Shown piece after piece: positions 1 to 5,829 of a stretch of 28,767 nt of DNA. The position numbers were made by a program, and so were the translations under genes. The stretch covers positions 1-28,767 of IMG/VR virus record IMGVR_UViG_3300021368_000101, one strand, 5' to 3'. The DNA comes from a virus. Position 1 is the first letter of the stretch, and each line of letters opens with the position of its first letter. The notes under the pieces are model-generated. The model worked only from the letters and a program-made list of their open reading frames with translations. It made no database searches and was not told the DNA's origin.

Positions 1-74
1 TTGTGCCATTCTTTATTGTGTGTCTTAGGAGGTTTAGGTAATTGCCAAAACCCCAGTTCTCGTTGTGGTATTAT
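1..74 (-). CDS. Possible 5' end of next gene, expected large terminase (partial)
   Basis: The gene after the small terminase should encode the large terminase. Only its first codons would be in the window. One frame is open from the terS stop to the window edge and reads IIPQRELGFWQLPKPPKTHN, which looks like protein. It has no ATG, GTG or TTG; the candidate start is ATA at 74-72, overlapping the terS TAA as ATAA, with AGAAGG about 9 bases upstream. The alternative is the ATG at 9-7 in another frame, with a weak ribosome site. Product and start are both uncertain. Confidence 0.3.
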   Translation of the reverse strand, partial: MIPQRELGFWQLPKPPKTHNKEWH

Positions 75-439
75 TCGTTCTGACCTTCTTTTGGTGGTAA
101 GTAGAAGATGCCACCACCGCTAGTGACATCTACTTTGTCTACCTTACCAAGCCCTGCTCTGTCAAGTAAATCTTTTGCAGCTACCATCTTTTCTTTTATG
201 CCTAGTTCTGTCGGGTCATACAACGCACCAACCATAGCCATAGCAGCTTTAGGAGCAGTACGTGCAAAATATGTACGAGTCTTCTCACCGATCTCATCCT
301 TTAGAGATTCAACAATCGCTGCAGTGTTACTGTTATCACCGTAACCTGCCAATTTCTTAGCTGCGACAACATCACCACCAGCTTCATCAAATAGTACATC
401 TAGAAACCGCTGCTGCTTATCTGTTAAATTTCTTGCCAT
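71..439 (-). CDS. terS: Terminase small subunit (TerS)
   Basis: Likely small terminase, the DNA-recognition part of the packaging motor that brings phage DNA to the large subunit. The 122-residue length is typical. The N-terminus (LTDKQQRFLDVLF, then a Gly/Asp/Ala-rich turn and a helix near residues 20-50) has the helix-turn-helix layout of TerS DNA-binding domains. The middle is helical (oligomerisation), and the C-terminus ends in a GGGIFYLPP-type tail before acidic residues. The ATG lies inside the end of the DUF1127 gene (23-base overlap). The call rests on overall resemblance and position, not on a catalytic motif. Confidence 0.72.
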   Translation of the reverse strand: MARNLTDKQQRFLDVLFDEAGGDVVAAKKLAGYGDNSNTAAIVESLKDEIGEKTRTYFARTAPKAAMAMVGALYDPTELGIKEKMVAAKDLLDRAGLGKVDKVDVTSGGGIFYLPPKEGQNE

Positions 440-581
440 ATATTGCTTCCCTTATCTGTGACCGACCTATACCTAAGTCGTTTAATTCTCTGTCGGTCAT
501 CATGTGCATTAATCTGAAGTCTGCACGTTTTTGTTGCCTAATACAATGGTTATCCCATAGACGCTTTAGTAAGTTTTTCAT
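417..581 (-). CDS. DUF1127-family small protein
   Basis: A 54-residue gene. Its second half, TDRELNDLGIGRSQIREAIYG, matches the DUF1127 (YjiS-like) pattern: L-x-D-R-E-L-x-D-[IL]-G-[IL]-x-R-x-x-I. The N-terminus is basic. These proteins are abundant in Alphaproteobacteria, where small DUF1127 members have been linked to RNA binding and RNA turnover. AAAGGAGAT sits about 7 bases before the ATG, and the end overlaps terS by 23 bases, so the two are probably co-translated. As a phage gene it could modulate host RNA metabolism, but that role is inferred. Confidence 0.82.
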   Translation of the reverse strand: MKNLLKRLWDNHCIRQQKRADFRLMHMMTDRELNDLGIGRSQIREAIYGKKFNR

Positions 582-633
582 AGCACTATCTCCTTTGTTT
601 GTGTGCGGAGATAGTTATACACAAATATAGGTC

Positions 634-668
634 AGGTAGTAGTACCTATTATTGCATAACCGTTATGC
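634..668. repeat. Two short inverted repeats between structural genes
   Basis: The 86-base gap before the DUF1127 gene holds two imperfect palindromes: AGGTA-GTAG-TACCT (634-647) and GCATAAC-C-GTTATGC (654-668), the latter touching the stop codon of the preceding gene. No U-tract follows on the minus strand, so a Rho-independent terminator is unlikely. They may be a regulatory site or an RNA processing hairpin. Confidence 0.4.
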
Positions 669-1030
669 TACCTTGTTGGATTAAAAAACTCCCTGCCTGA
701 TAAGAATACTTCTAAGTTACCACTAGAACCATCAAAGGCTGTTATCTTATCCCCTGCATGTAAATAGATTCTATCTGATGTAATAATATTATATACATCA
801 TTACCAGCTATAGTTTTCTCATTTAGTATATGATGATATGTATCGGTGTCTGCATGATACCATTGAATGCTTATATTTTTATTAGAACTAGAACCGTTAG
901 TAATATGAAGAAAGTCTATTTCTGCATCATGATTAGCAGGACACGTATATAGAACATTAGAACTAGCACCCCCTGATGTAGCGGTAACTGTTAGTCCTTT
1001 AGTTACTGTATTGTAGTTTCTAGCTACCAC
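668..1030 (-). CDS. Small beta-rich virion-type protein, unknown function
   Basis: A 120-residue protein rich in Thr, Ser, Asn and aromatic residues with alternating hydrophobics (VLYTCPANHDAEIDFLHITN, then SIQWYHADTDTYHHIL). This suggests a single beta-sandwich domain, as in phage decoration or tail-accessory proteins. There is no signal peptide. The start is GTG immediately after the TAA of the preceding gene, with only a weak purine-rich ribosome site, so translation probably depends on coupling. Its place before the terminase genes suggests a structural role. I do not recognise a named family. Confidence 0.6.
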   Translation of the reverse strand: MVARNYNTVTKGLTVTATSGGASSNVLYTCPANHDAEIDFLHITNGSSSNKNISIQWYHADTDTYHHILNEKTIAGNDVYNIITSDRIYLHAGDKITAFDGSSGNLEVFLSGREFFNPTR

Positions 1031-1282
1031 TTACTTTTTCTTTTTCATTGGTTTCATTGGAGGGTTAGATGCACCACAAGCTACACCACCGTGACCCATC
1101 TTGTTATGCTTTTTAGCCATTCCACCATACATATAGCCCATCTTCTTTGCTACTTCTGGTGCAGCTTTCTTTAATGCTTTCATTCCTTTATTCATAATAC
1201 CACCTTTGTTCATGTCATGATAACCTGTACCCCCACAATGAGAGCAACCTTTTCCTTTACACTTTGGACACTTCTTCTTCAC
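1031..1282 (-). CDS. Basic zinc-knuckle protein with paired CxxCxGxG motifs
   Basis: Unknown function. The first 20 residues hold two adjacent CxxCxGxG units (CPKCKGKG, then CSHCGGTG), the zinc-binding repeat of DnaJ, so one zinc site is likely. The rest is very rich in Lys, Gly and Met and ends in a Lys run. The start chosen is GTG at 1282, which overlaps the previous TGA as GTGA and has AAGGAAGAG just upstream. A longer in-frame ATG at 1315 exists but lies deep inside the previous gene and lacks a good ribosome site. The protein is 83 residues. Confidence 0.65.
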   Translation of the reverse strand: MKKKCPKCKGKGCSHCGGTGYHDMNKGGIMNKGMKALKKAAPEVAKKMGYMYGGMAKKHNKMGHGGVACGASNPPMKPMKKKK

Positions 1283-1551
1283 GTTCTCTTCCTTCCTGAT
1301 GCTGTTGTAGACCATTTTACTTTCTTAGGTCCAGTCTTTTTTCTAGCTTCTGCTTTACTAATTTTACCTGCTACTGCCTTTGGTCTACAAGCAGGGTAGG
1401 GTCTTCCTTTATCTTTTGCACCTGACCTACCACAGGGCTTACCTGTCTTTACGTCTGTCCATTCTTCGCCAAACCATTTACCTAGTCCACCTTTGAAAAA
1501 ACCTCTACCACTAGGCAGTACGTGATTTGACTTTGTTTTTAGACGAGCCAC
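1279..1551 (-). CDS. Small basic protein with conserved Cys/Gly/Lys pattern, unknown
   Basis: A 90-residue, very basic protein. A central segment (WTDVKTGKPCGRSG, then KGRPYPACRPK) has two cysteines in a pattern I recall from small proteins of marine phages and large DNA viruses. The C-terminus is a Lys/Arg tail (KKTGPKKVKWSTT). GTG at 1551 is chosen because GGAGGT lies 7 bases upstream. The longer open frame also begins with GTG (1566), but that codon overlaps the same ribosome site. The gene overlaps the preceding DUF5872-like gene by 41 bases. Function is unknown; nucleic-acid binding or virion packaging are possibilities. Confidence 0.65.
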   Translation of the reverse strand: MARLKTKSNHVLPSGRGFFKGGLGKWFGEEWTDVKTGKPCGRSGAKDKGRPYPACRPKAVAGKISKAEARKKTGPKKVKWSTTASGRKRT

Positions 1552-1684
1552 TATACTTACCTCCACGTGCTTTATATGTTTTTACCAACCAAGCACTTGC
1601 ATATGCGCTGGGCCATGTCTTAAACTTTTTCTTAGCTTCTGCTTTTACTCTAGCATATAGTTTTTTATTTGTAGGTGTAGCCAT
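1511..1684 (-). CDS. DUF5872-like small basic protein
   Basis: A 57-residue protein beginning MATPTNKKLYARVKAEAKKK. It continues with FKTWPSAYASAWLVKTYKAR, then a Gly/Lys/Ser tail. The core [KR]-x-[KT]-W-P-S-A-Y-A-S-[AG]-W-[LV]-V-K-x-Y-K resembles DUF5872, a short domain of unknown function common in marine phages and giant viruses. The ATG overlaps the previous stop (TAATG). It lies between two other basic peptides, so a joint role is plausible, for example as a DNA-binding or packaged virion component. The family number is from memory. Confidence 0.72.
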   Translation of the reverse strand: MATPTNKKLYARVKAEAKKKFKTWPSAYASAWLVKTYKARGGKYSGSSKNKVKSRTA

Positions 1685-1953
1685 TATGTACGCCTTGACT
1701 TTGTACCACTACACTTCCATTTAGCACGTGATAGACGTAGTGGGCTGTTTGGATTCTTTGCTGCCTTGGGATGTTTCTTCATCTGCCCAGCACTACGAGC
1801 GCAATACGAATCACCTTTACTAGTTCCCGGTCTAATACGCTTACCACCGTCCTTGGCTTTACCAGCCTGACCGTAGCTTATCTTTGTCTTACGTCCTGTC
1901 TTGGGATTGGTAACTGTCTTGGCAAACATCTTACCTTTACGTGGTGTAGCCAT
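1684..1953 (-). CDS. Small basic Cys-containing protein, unknown
   Basis: An 89-residue Lys/Arg/Gly-rich protein. The N-terminus may form a short beta-hairpin (KMFAKTVTNPKTGRKTKISYG), followed by a conserved-looking segment (RPGTSKGDSYCARSAG), then HPKAAKNPNSP and RAKWKCSG. The two cysteines and the Ser-Tyr-Cys-Ala-Arg-Ser motif recall small uncharacterised proteins of marine viruses. TAATG overlaps occur at both ends, so the block of basic genes is strictly coupled. Function is unknown. Confidence 0.65.
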   Translation of the reverse strand: MATPRKGKMFAKTVTNPKTGRKTKISYGQAGKAKDGGKRIRPGTSKGDSYCARSAGQMKKHPKAAKNPNSPLRLSRAKWKCSGTKSRRT

Positions 1954-2339
1954 TACTTTTTCTTCCTTTGCTTAGCAACGCCACCTTTATTCATAAGTAT
2001 CTTTTTTGATAATGCAGTTTTAGAATACTCTTGTGGCATCTTCATACTACCACCGCCACCACGACCTGTCATTCTTTTTGCAGCCGCTGCTTTTGCTTTT
2101 TTCTGAACTGCTGCTCTTTTTTCAGCACCTGTTAAAGCAAACCTACCTATCTTATGCTTCTTTTCAAAAGAATCAAGTTTTTTAACAGCCGCAGTTTGCG
2201 CTCGTTCAAATGAGGCTACATCTTTAACTTTTGTTTTACCGCCTTTATTTCTATTTTGCCTTAGATAGTCTGCATAAACTCTTTGCGTTTTTTTAAGATT
2301 TTCTTTTAGTTTTTGATGCTCTTTTTGAATATCAGCCAT
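1953..2339 (-). CDS. Basic coiled-coil/low-complexity protein, unknown
   Basis: A 128-residue protein. Residues 1-60 are charged and helical (KEHQKLKENLKKTQRVYADY), consistent with a coiled coil. The middle is Ala/Lys-rich, and the C-terminus has a GRGGGGSMKM stretch and ends KQRKKK. The TAGGAATAAGTA before the ATG is a moderate ribosome site. Composition matches its basic neighbours downstream. No enzyme motif is visible; a nucleic-acid-binding virion or scaffold role is possible but unproven. Confidence 0.6.
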   Translation of the reverse strand: MADIQKEHQKLKENLKKTQRVYADYLRQNRNKGGKTKVKDVASFERAQTAAVKKLDSFEKKHKIGRFALTGAEKRAAVQKKAKAAAAKRMTGRGGGGSMKMPQEYSKTALSKKILMNKGGVAKQRKKK

Positions 2340-2357
2340 TACTTATTCCTAATCTTC

Positions 2358-3002
2358 TTATAAAGGGTTTTCAACCAAGCTATCATACGCTTTCCAAATG
2401 TCATCAATTTCTGTTTGAATAACATCTAACTTCTCTCCTATGCCATTTGTTATCGTTGTTGCTTTATCTACTTGACTACGTAGGTCCAGTAGTACCTTCT
2501 GCTGCTCTAGTATCTGCTGCATGTTTGTGGTTAGTTGTGCTAGTTTAGTATTTAGTCCACGTACATCATTATCTACTACAGCTTGCTCTACTGTTTGTAC
2601 TCTACTTGTTATTGTTGATTCTAATTCGTTTATCTGTTTATTCAACTGTTGCATTTTTACAACAATGTCATCGTTTAGTTTTGTTTCAGCTTCTTGTAAT
2701 TCTTTTCGTATTGCTTGACTAGCTGTTGTTAGTTGGTTTGCCGCAAATGTTTTATTCGCTGTTCTCTCTCTTGCAGTGTCAGTCTCTAACTTAGTTAAGC
2801 TTTTTTGTATTTCTAAAATTTGCTTTGCGTTTGCGTTGGTCTTATCTAGTGCTTCACCAACGCCACCCTCTACACCGTAAAACCTATTAAGAGTATCGTA
2901 GCCCCAATACACACCGCCTGATATAGCAGATAATACTGGGAGTGCTACAGCTACCATCCAACCTTTAATGTTGTAGCCACCTATGCTAAAGCCTACGTCC
3001 AT
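2358..3002 (-). CDS. Membrane-anchored coiled-coil protein
   Basis: A 214-residue protein with one N-terminal transmembrane segment (about residues 14-34, GWMVAVALPVLSAISGGVYW) followed by a long charged heptad-rich region (about 50-205) with repeated LxxLxxxI spacing, ending NPL. The topology (short cytoplasmic N-terminus, helical C-terminal part outside the inner membrane) is compatible with an inner-membrane spanin or another lysis or ejection factor. It is longer than usual for a spanin and does not directly adjoin the lipoprotein gene. I recall similar proteins as unannotated in marine phages. Confidence 0.6.
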   Translation of the reverse strand: MDVGFSIGGYNIKGWMVAVALPVLSAISGGVYWGYDTLNRFYGVEGGVGEALDKTNANAKQILEIQKSLTKLETDTARERTANKTFAANQLTTASQAIRKELQEAETKLNDDIVVKMQQLNKQINELESTITSRVQTVEQAVVDNDVRGLNTKLAQLTTNMQQILEQQKVLLDLRSQVDKATTITNGIGEKLDVIQTEIDDIWKAYDSLVENPL

Positions 3003-3093
3003 CCTCTTTACGTTCCTTCTTTTCTAAGTAACGCCTCTTCTTCATCTTCTGTATTGGTCTTTTCTTTTTAGGTAGCTTCTTTTTCTTAGTTAT
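2986..3093 (-). CDS. Possible Lys/Arg-rich micropeptide with ATA start
   Basis: The apparent 87-base gap between two genes holds an open frame of 35 codons (ITKKKKLPKKKRPIQKMKKR and onward), more than half Lys or Arg. It runs from an ATA overlapping the upstream TAA (ATAA) to a TAG 17 bases inside the next gene. No ATG, GTG or TTG precedes it in frame after a stop; an internal ATG would give 19 residues. Tight packing elsewhere in this operon argues for a gene, but the start codon is unusual. Confidence 0.35.
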   Translation of the reverse strand: MTKKKKLPKKKRPIQKMKKRRYLEKKERKEDGRRL

Positions 3094-3917
3094 GGCATTG
3101 TTCCGTATTCTTCTACGTATTCACCAGCAGCGTATATCTCTGCTGCAGTCTTCATATCGTCCTCTAGATAGCCTTGCCAACCAGAACCGAACCCATCGTT
3201 ATCCCAGTTAATTACAAACTCATCTACGCTTTGTGTGTAAGTAATAGCTGTGTAGCTACCAACTACAAAGTTATTCTGTGTTGCGTAACTATCTATACTT
3301 GCTGTTAGTTCACTGTTATTAGCTGCAGCCATAAATGCACCAGCTTGTTGGGCGTAGTTCTCTACCTGTGCTACAGCTTGGTTGTACGCATCAACTTCTG
3401 CTTGGTCTATGCTGTACTCATCCGTAGCCATCATGCCTTGCAACGCAGTTTGCTCTGGTGATGTATCTGCTGTTGCTGCAGTCTCCATAATACCTGTAGC
3501 AGTTAGTATCTCTGCTGAAGCATCAGCTAATACATCTATAGCTTCATCCAAGTCATTCATAGCAGCTTGGTATTCTTGTGTGAACAACTGCTGTGCGTTG
3601 GTAGCAGTCTCGTAGTCGTGACCTAGTACAAGATCCTTTGCATCTAAGTAATCATCTAACTCCTGCTGTGTAATAAGTCCATCATCAAATGCATCATCTA
3701 CAACAACACCGCCCAGCGCAGCATATCCTACTGCACCTACTGTGTGATATCCATTGTCCGTCACCCTGTTCTTTATAGCACCCAGCGTACTAATTAGTTG
3801 GTCTATCTTCTCCTGACCTGTCATTGTCAGTGCTGGGTCCGTTACTTCTGCGTTTGCTTGACCTGAACTGGTCACTAAGGCTGCGCTTAGTAGTAGTAAC
3901 TTCAGTGAATGCTTCAT
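3090..3917 (-). CDS. Secreted acidic helical protein, unknown
   Basis: A 275-residue protein with a clear signal peptide (KHSLKLLLLSAALVTSSGQANA, likely cut after ANA near residue 23). The mature part is acidic, rich in Ala, Asp, Gln and Thr, and mostly helical up to about residue 200, with a Trp/Gly-rich C-terminal part (INWDNDGFGSGWQGYL). No catalytic motif is recognised. The start is well supported by AGAGGAATACG before the ATG, although it lies 128 bases inside the preceding gene. Export to the periplasm or envelope during infection is inferred from the signal peptide. Confidence 0.65.
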   Translation of the reverse strand: MKHSLKLLLLSAALVTSSGQANAEVTDPALTMTGQEKIDQLISTLGAIKNRVTDNGYHTVGAVGYAALGGVVVDDAFDDGLITQQELDDYLDAKDLVLGHDYETATNAQQLFTQEYQAAMNDLDEAIDVLADASAEILTATGIMETAATADTSPEQTALQGMMATDEYSIDQAEVDAYNQAVAQVENYAQQAGAFMAAANNSELTASIDSYATQNNFVVGSYTAITYTQSVDEFVINWDNDGFGSGWQGYLEDDMKTAAEIYAAGEYVEEYGTMP

Positions 3918-4596
3918 CGTATTCCTCTCCTACCTGTAACAAGGTATCCCAAAACTCTTTGTCTAACTCGTAACCTACAACAAACAATGCAGGGTCTTCT
4001 CTGTATTTCTTTATAGCGTTCCTACCCATCAACAACTTACCAGTACGTGCATCGTTTATTGGGCACGGAGTATTAGCTAACATCATACTCCTGAACACTG
4101 TGGCATCCTGACACATCACTGAAATGGCTGATACCTGTAATCCTAACCCTCCAACCTGTTGAGGTAAGCCCAGTAATCTAGCATTCTTCCTGCGATTACA
4201 ATTAGGGTCTTGCTGCATCTCACCTTCAGATAGGCCAATTATATTTAATTGTAAGCCTCTACTCTTAGGGATTAAGCAAGAGTCATTACCTCCCCCACCC
4301 ATTACTGTTGGAGCTATGCTGGACATTACCGGGTTACTTCCTGGAGATGAACCTGCTCCGTTATAGTTTATAACTTCACTTTGATTGTTTGAATCTACAA
4401 CTGAGTCTTCGTAGTTATTAGAGAAGTCTCCTTCTATGTCGTTACCGTTGTCTGTATTCGTTGTGGTATTATTAGTTATACCATTATCTAGCGGTACTTG
4501 TTCCTGTGCATACAGAGGACTTGCTAATACTACTATCACTACACATAAGTTCAGTAGCTGCTTCTTTATGTCCAATAAGTGCGAGTGTCTTTGCAT
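3790..4596 (-). CDS. Secreted Asn-rich protein with Cys-containing core, unknown
   Basis: A 268-residue protein. Residues 10-30 form a signal peptide (LLNLCVVIVVLASPLYA, then QEQ). Next comes an Asn/Thr/Asp-rich linker (about 35-95), then a conserved-looking domain with four cysteines (GGGNDSCLIPKSRG, CNRRKNARLLG, SVMCQD, TPCPIND). I recall a related Cys pattern in unannotated marine-phage proteins. The last 43 residues are polar and low-complexity and are encoded in the overlap with the next gene, so they may be a non-essential extension. The ATG lies 113 bases inside the lipoprotein gene with a weak ribosome site. Confidence 0.6.
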   Translation of the reverse strand: MQRHSHLLDIKKQLLNLCVVIVVLASPLYAQEQVPLDNGITNNTTTNTDNGNDIEGDFSNNYEDSVVDSNNQSEVINYNGAGSSPGSNPVMSSIAPTVMGGGGNDSCLIPKSRGLQLNIIGLSEGEMQQDPNCNRRKNARLLGLPQQVGGLGLQVSAISVMCQDATVFRSMMLANTPCPINDARTGKLLMGRNAIKKYREDPALFVVGYELDKEFWDTLLQVGEEYDEAFTEVTTTKRSLSDQFRSSKRRSNGPSTDNDRSGEDRPTN

Positions 4597-4717
4597 CTTG
4601 GTTTCTCTGACATGCAGTATCTCCCACCCTGCATGACGCTGTATATGTTATTGTTTGACAAGCTGTAACTAACATTAGTACCCATAGTTGTACGCAAGCT
4701 TTAGTATATGTCAACAC
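4484..4717 (-). CDS. Small lipoprotein (lipobox VTAC)
   Basis: A 77-residue protein. Residues 9-20 (VQLWVLMLVTAC) form a lipoprotein signal peptide with a lipobox and lipidated Cys20, leaving a mature peptide of about 58 residues with several more cysteines. Size and lipidation fit an outer-membrane spanin, but the mature part is not proline-rich and the partner is not adjacent, so lysis function is only a possibility. The start is GTG, with TTG in the next codon as an alternative. The 3' third overlaps the next gene. Confidence 0.55.
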   Translation of the reverse strand: MLTYTKACVQLWVLMLVTACQTITYTASCRVGDTACQRNQDAKTLALIGHKEAATELMCSDSSISKSSVCTGTSTAR

Positions 4718-4722
4718 TTTTT

Positions 4723-4983
4723 TTACCCTATCCCGGGTCTTTTTCTTTCCGGGTCTAATACTTCATGTTTGTCCAGGAAGCCCTCCAGGTACATAGCTCT
4801 TTCTACGTGGTCCAGTGTGTACCTTTTTCCTAGCCTAGCTTCCAACGCTTCTCTTACATAGAAGACATCGGACTTAGGTATGTGTACACGTCTGAGTCTT
4901 TTACTGTCACCGTCTGCTATAGCATCGTAGAACTCTTCAATGACATCCTCAGAAGAGTACAAGCTTACTTTGTTCTTATACAT
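4723..4983 (-). CDS. Conserved small phage protein, first gene of leftward operon
   Basis: An 86-residue cytoplasmic protein with alternating acidic and basic helices (EDVIEEFYDAIADGDSKRLR; then YVREALEARLGKRYTLDHVE). I recall similar proteins in marine phages without a known role. The ATG is preceded by TTAAGGTTAG and by a leader of about 130 bases from the promoter at 5124-5152. A GCGTTGG heptamer (4842-4848 on the plus strand as CCAACGC) lies in an Ala-Leu codon pair. Confidence 0.6.
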   Translation of the reverse strand: MYKNKVSLYSSEDVIEEFYDAIADGDSKRLRRVHIPKSDVFYVREALEARLGKRYTLDHVERAMYLEGFLDKHEVLDPERKRPGIG

Positions 4984-5047
4984 AGTCTAACCTTAAAAGG
5001 TGGTATGTGCAGTATCTACATGTAGGAGGAGGAGACATGGAGGAAGA

Positions 5048-5120
5048 GTAACACACAGATTACTACACATACCATAGTGTAACACTTATTGTTTGTTACA
5101 TTATATTGTGTTACGTAACA
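5048..5120. promoter_or_regulatory. Cluster of GTAACA/TGTTAC half-sites, operator-like
   Basis: Five copies of GTAACA or its complement TGTTAC lie in 73 bases: 5048-5053, 5079-5084, 5094-5099, 5109-5114 and 5115-5120. The last two form the perfect 12-base palindrome TGTTACGTAACA, which covers the predicted transcription start (about 5117) of the leftward promoter. That position is classic for a repressor operator. No repressor gene is seen in this window, so the binding protein is unknown. Confidence 0.55.
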
Positions 5121-5123
5121 AGA

Positions 5124-5152
5124 AGTATACAGAAGGATAGTATAACTGTCAA
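5124..5152 (-). promoter_or_regulatory. Sigma70-type leftward promoter, proximal
   Basis: On the minus strand, TTGACA (5152-5147), a 17-base spacer and TATACT (5129-5124) form a near-consensus sigma70 promoter. Predicted start is about 5117, about 134 bases before the first leftward gene. A copy of the 9-mer AGTTTAACT abuts the -35 box. Confidence 0.75.
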
Positions 5153-5242
5153 GTTAAACTTTACCTATGTCCAATTATTTATATAGTTTAACTATTTATT
5201 TAGTTATATTATTTATTAAGTTAAAACACTAAAAGTTTAACT
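5152..5242. repeat. Three copies of AGTTTAACT in an AT-rich tract
   Basis: The 9-mer occurs as AGTTAAACT at 5152-5160 and in the opposite orientation at 5185-5193 and 5234-5242, with a degenerate copy near 5218. The sequence between is almost only A and T. It lies between the two leftward promoters. It could be a regulator site or iterons of an origin; chance is not excluded given the composition. Confidence 0.4.
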
Positions 5243-5261
5243 GTCCTGCTCCTGCTCCGCA

Positions 5262-5289
5262 GTTATACTCAAAAAATAGGGTCTGTCAA
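5262..5289 (-). promoter_or_regulatory. Sigma70-type leftward promoter, distal
   Basis: On the minus strand, TTGACA (5289-5284), a 16-base spacer and TATAAC (5267-5262) form a second near-consensus promoter reading into the leftward operon. The same box pair and spacing recur in front of the SSB-like gene at 17336-17363, supporting use of host-type RNA polymerase. Confidence 0.65.
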
Positions 5290-5527
5290 GTATATATTTG
5301 TAATACTGCGACAGTTTGACACACTTATAAAAAACCACTTCTGTGTATTTGTGTATATATACGTACTATACACCCGGCAGTGGCTCTCGCACCCCCCCTC
5401 TAAAATAAAAAAATATCTGTAAATCTAAGTGTCTTACCTTGTAAGTTATTGTTTTTGTTAGACTTTATAACTGATATATCCTCAATATACTGTAAAAAGG
5501 TGTGTCTTTCTTGCAACATTCTAGAAA

Positions 5528-5597
5528 TGTGATCACAAATCAAGAAGGGATGCATAACTATACCCCTCTTTTGTGATCACAAAATACTATACCCCTC
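5528..5597. repeat. Tandem operator-like unit: TGTGATCACA plus ACTATACCCCTC, twice
   Basis: TGTGATCACA occurs at 5528-5537 and 5572-5581; the second is the centre of a perfect 16-base palindrome (TTTTGTGATCACAAAA, 5569-5584). Each is followed by an identical 12-mer ACTATACCCCTC, at 5557-5568 and 5586-5597. Spacing between palindrome and 12-mer differs between the two units. This looks like a pair of binding sites for a dimeric regulator; which one is unknown. Confidence 0.6.
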
Positions 5598-5697
5598 AAA
5601 AAGCTAAACTCATTATATATACAAAAAGAAGTTCTTACTTTGTTCTACTCTTAAAAGCTAAGTCTTTGTTTTTATTACACTTTCATCCTGGCTGAAA

Positions 5698-5712
5698 GAA
5701 CACAACGAGAAC
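5698..5712. promoter_or_regulatory. GAAC-N7-GAAC, alphaproteobacterial LexA-type box
   Basis: GAAC at 5698-5701 and 5709-5712 with exactly 7 bases between matches the alphaproteobacterial SOS box (GTTC-N7-GTTC on the other strand). About one match is expected by chance in a window this size, but few in a 1.3 kb control region. It overlaps the palindrome AACATATGTT (5710-5719). Confidence 0.35.
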
Positions 5713-5829
5713 ATATGTTTTATCTGCACAAAATCTGCATAAAAGTTTTCAATAAAATCAAACACTTACAAGAAATGTGCAGAAAGTGTGCATTTTTTAC
5801 TTGCTTTCTATGTTGTGGTATGTCCTTAA

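Noticed and set aside
5316-5344. Rightward promoter from TTGACA at 5316
   Set aside because: No -10-like hexamer at 16-18 bases; TATAAA is only 4 bases away.
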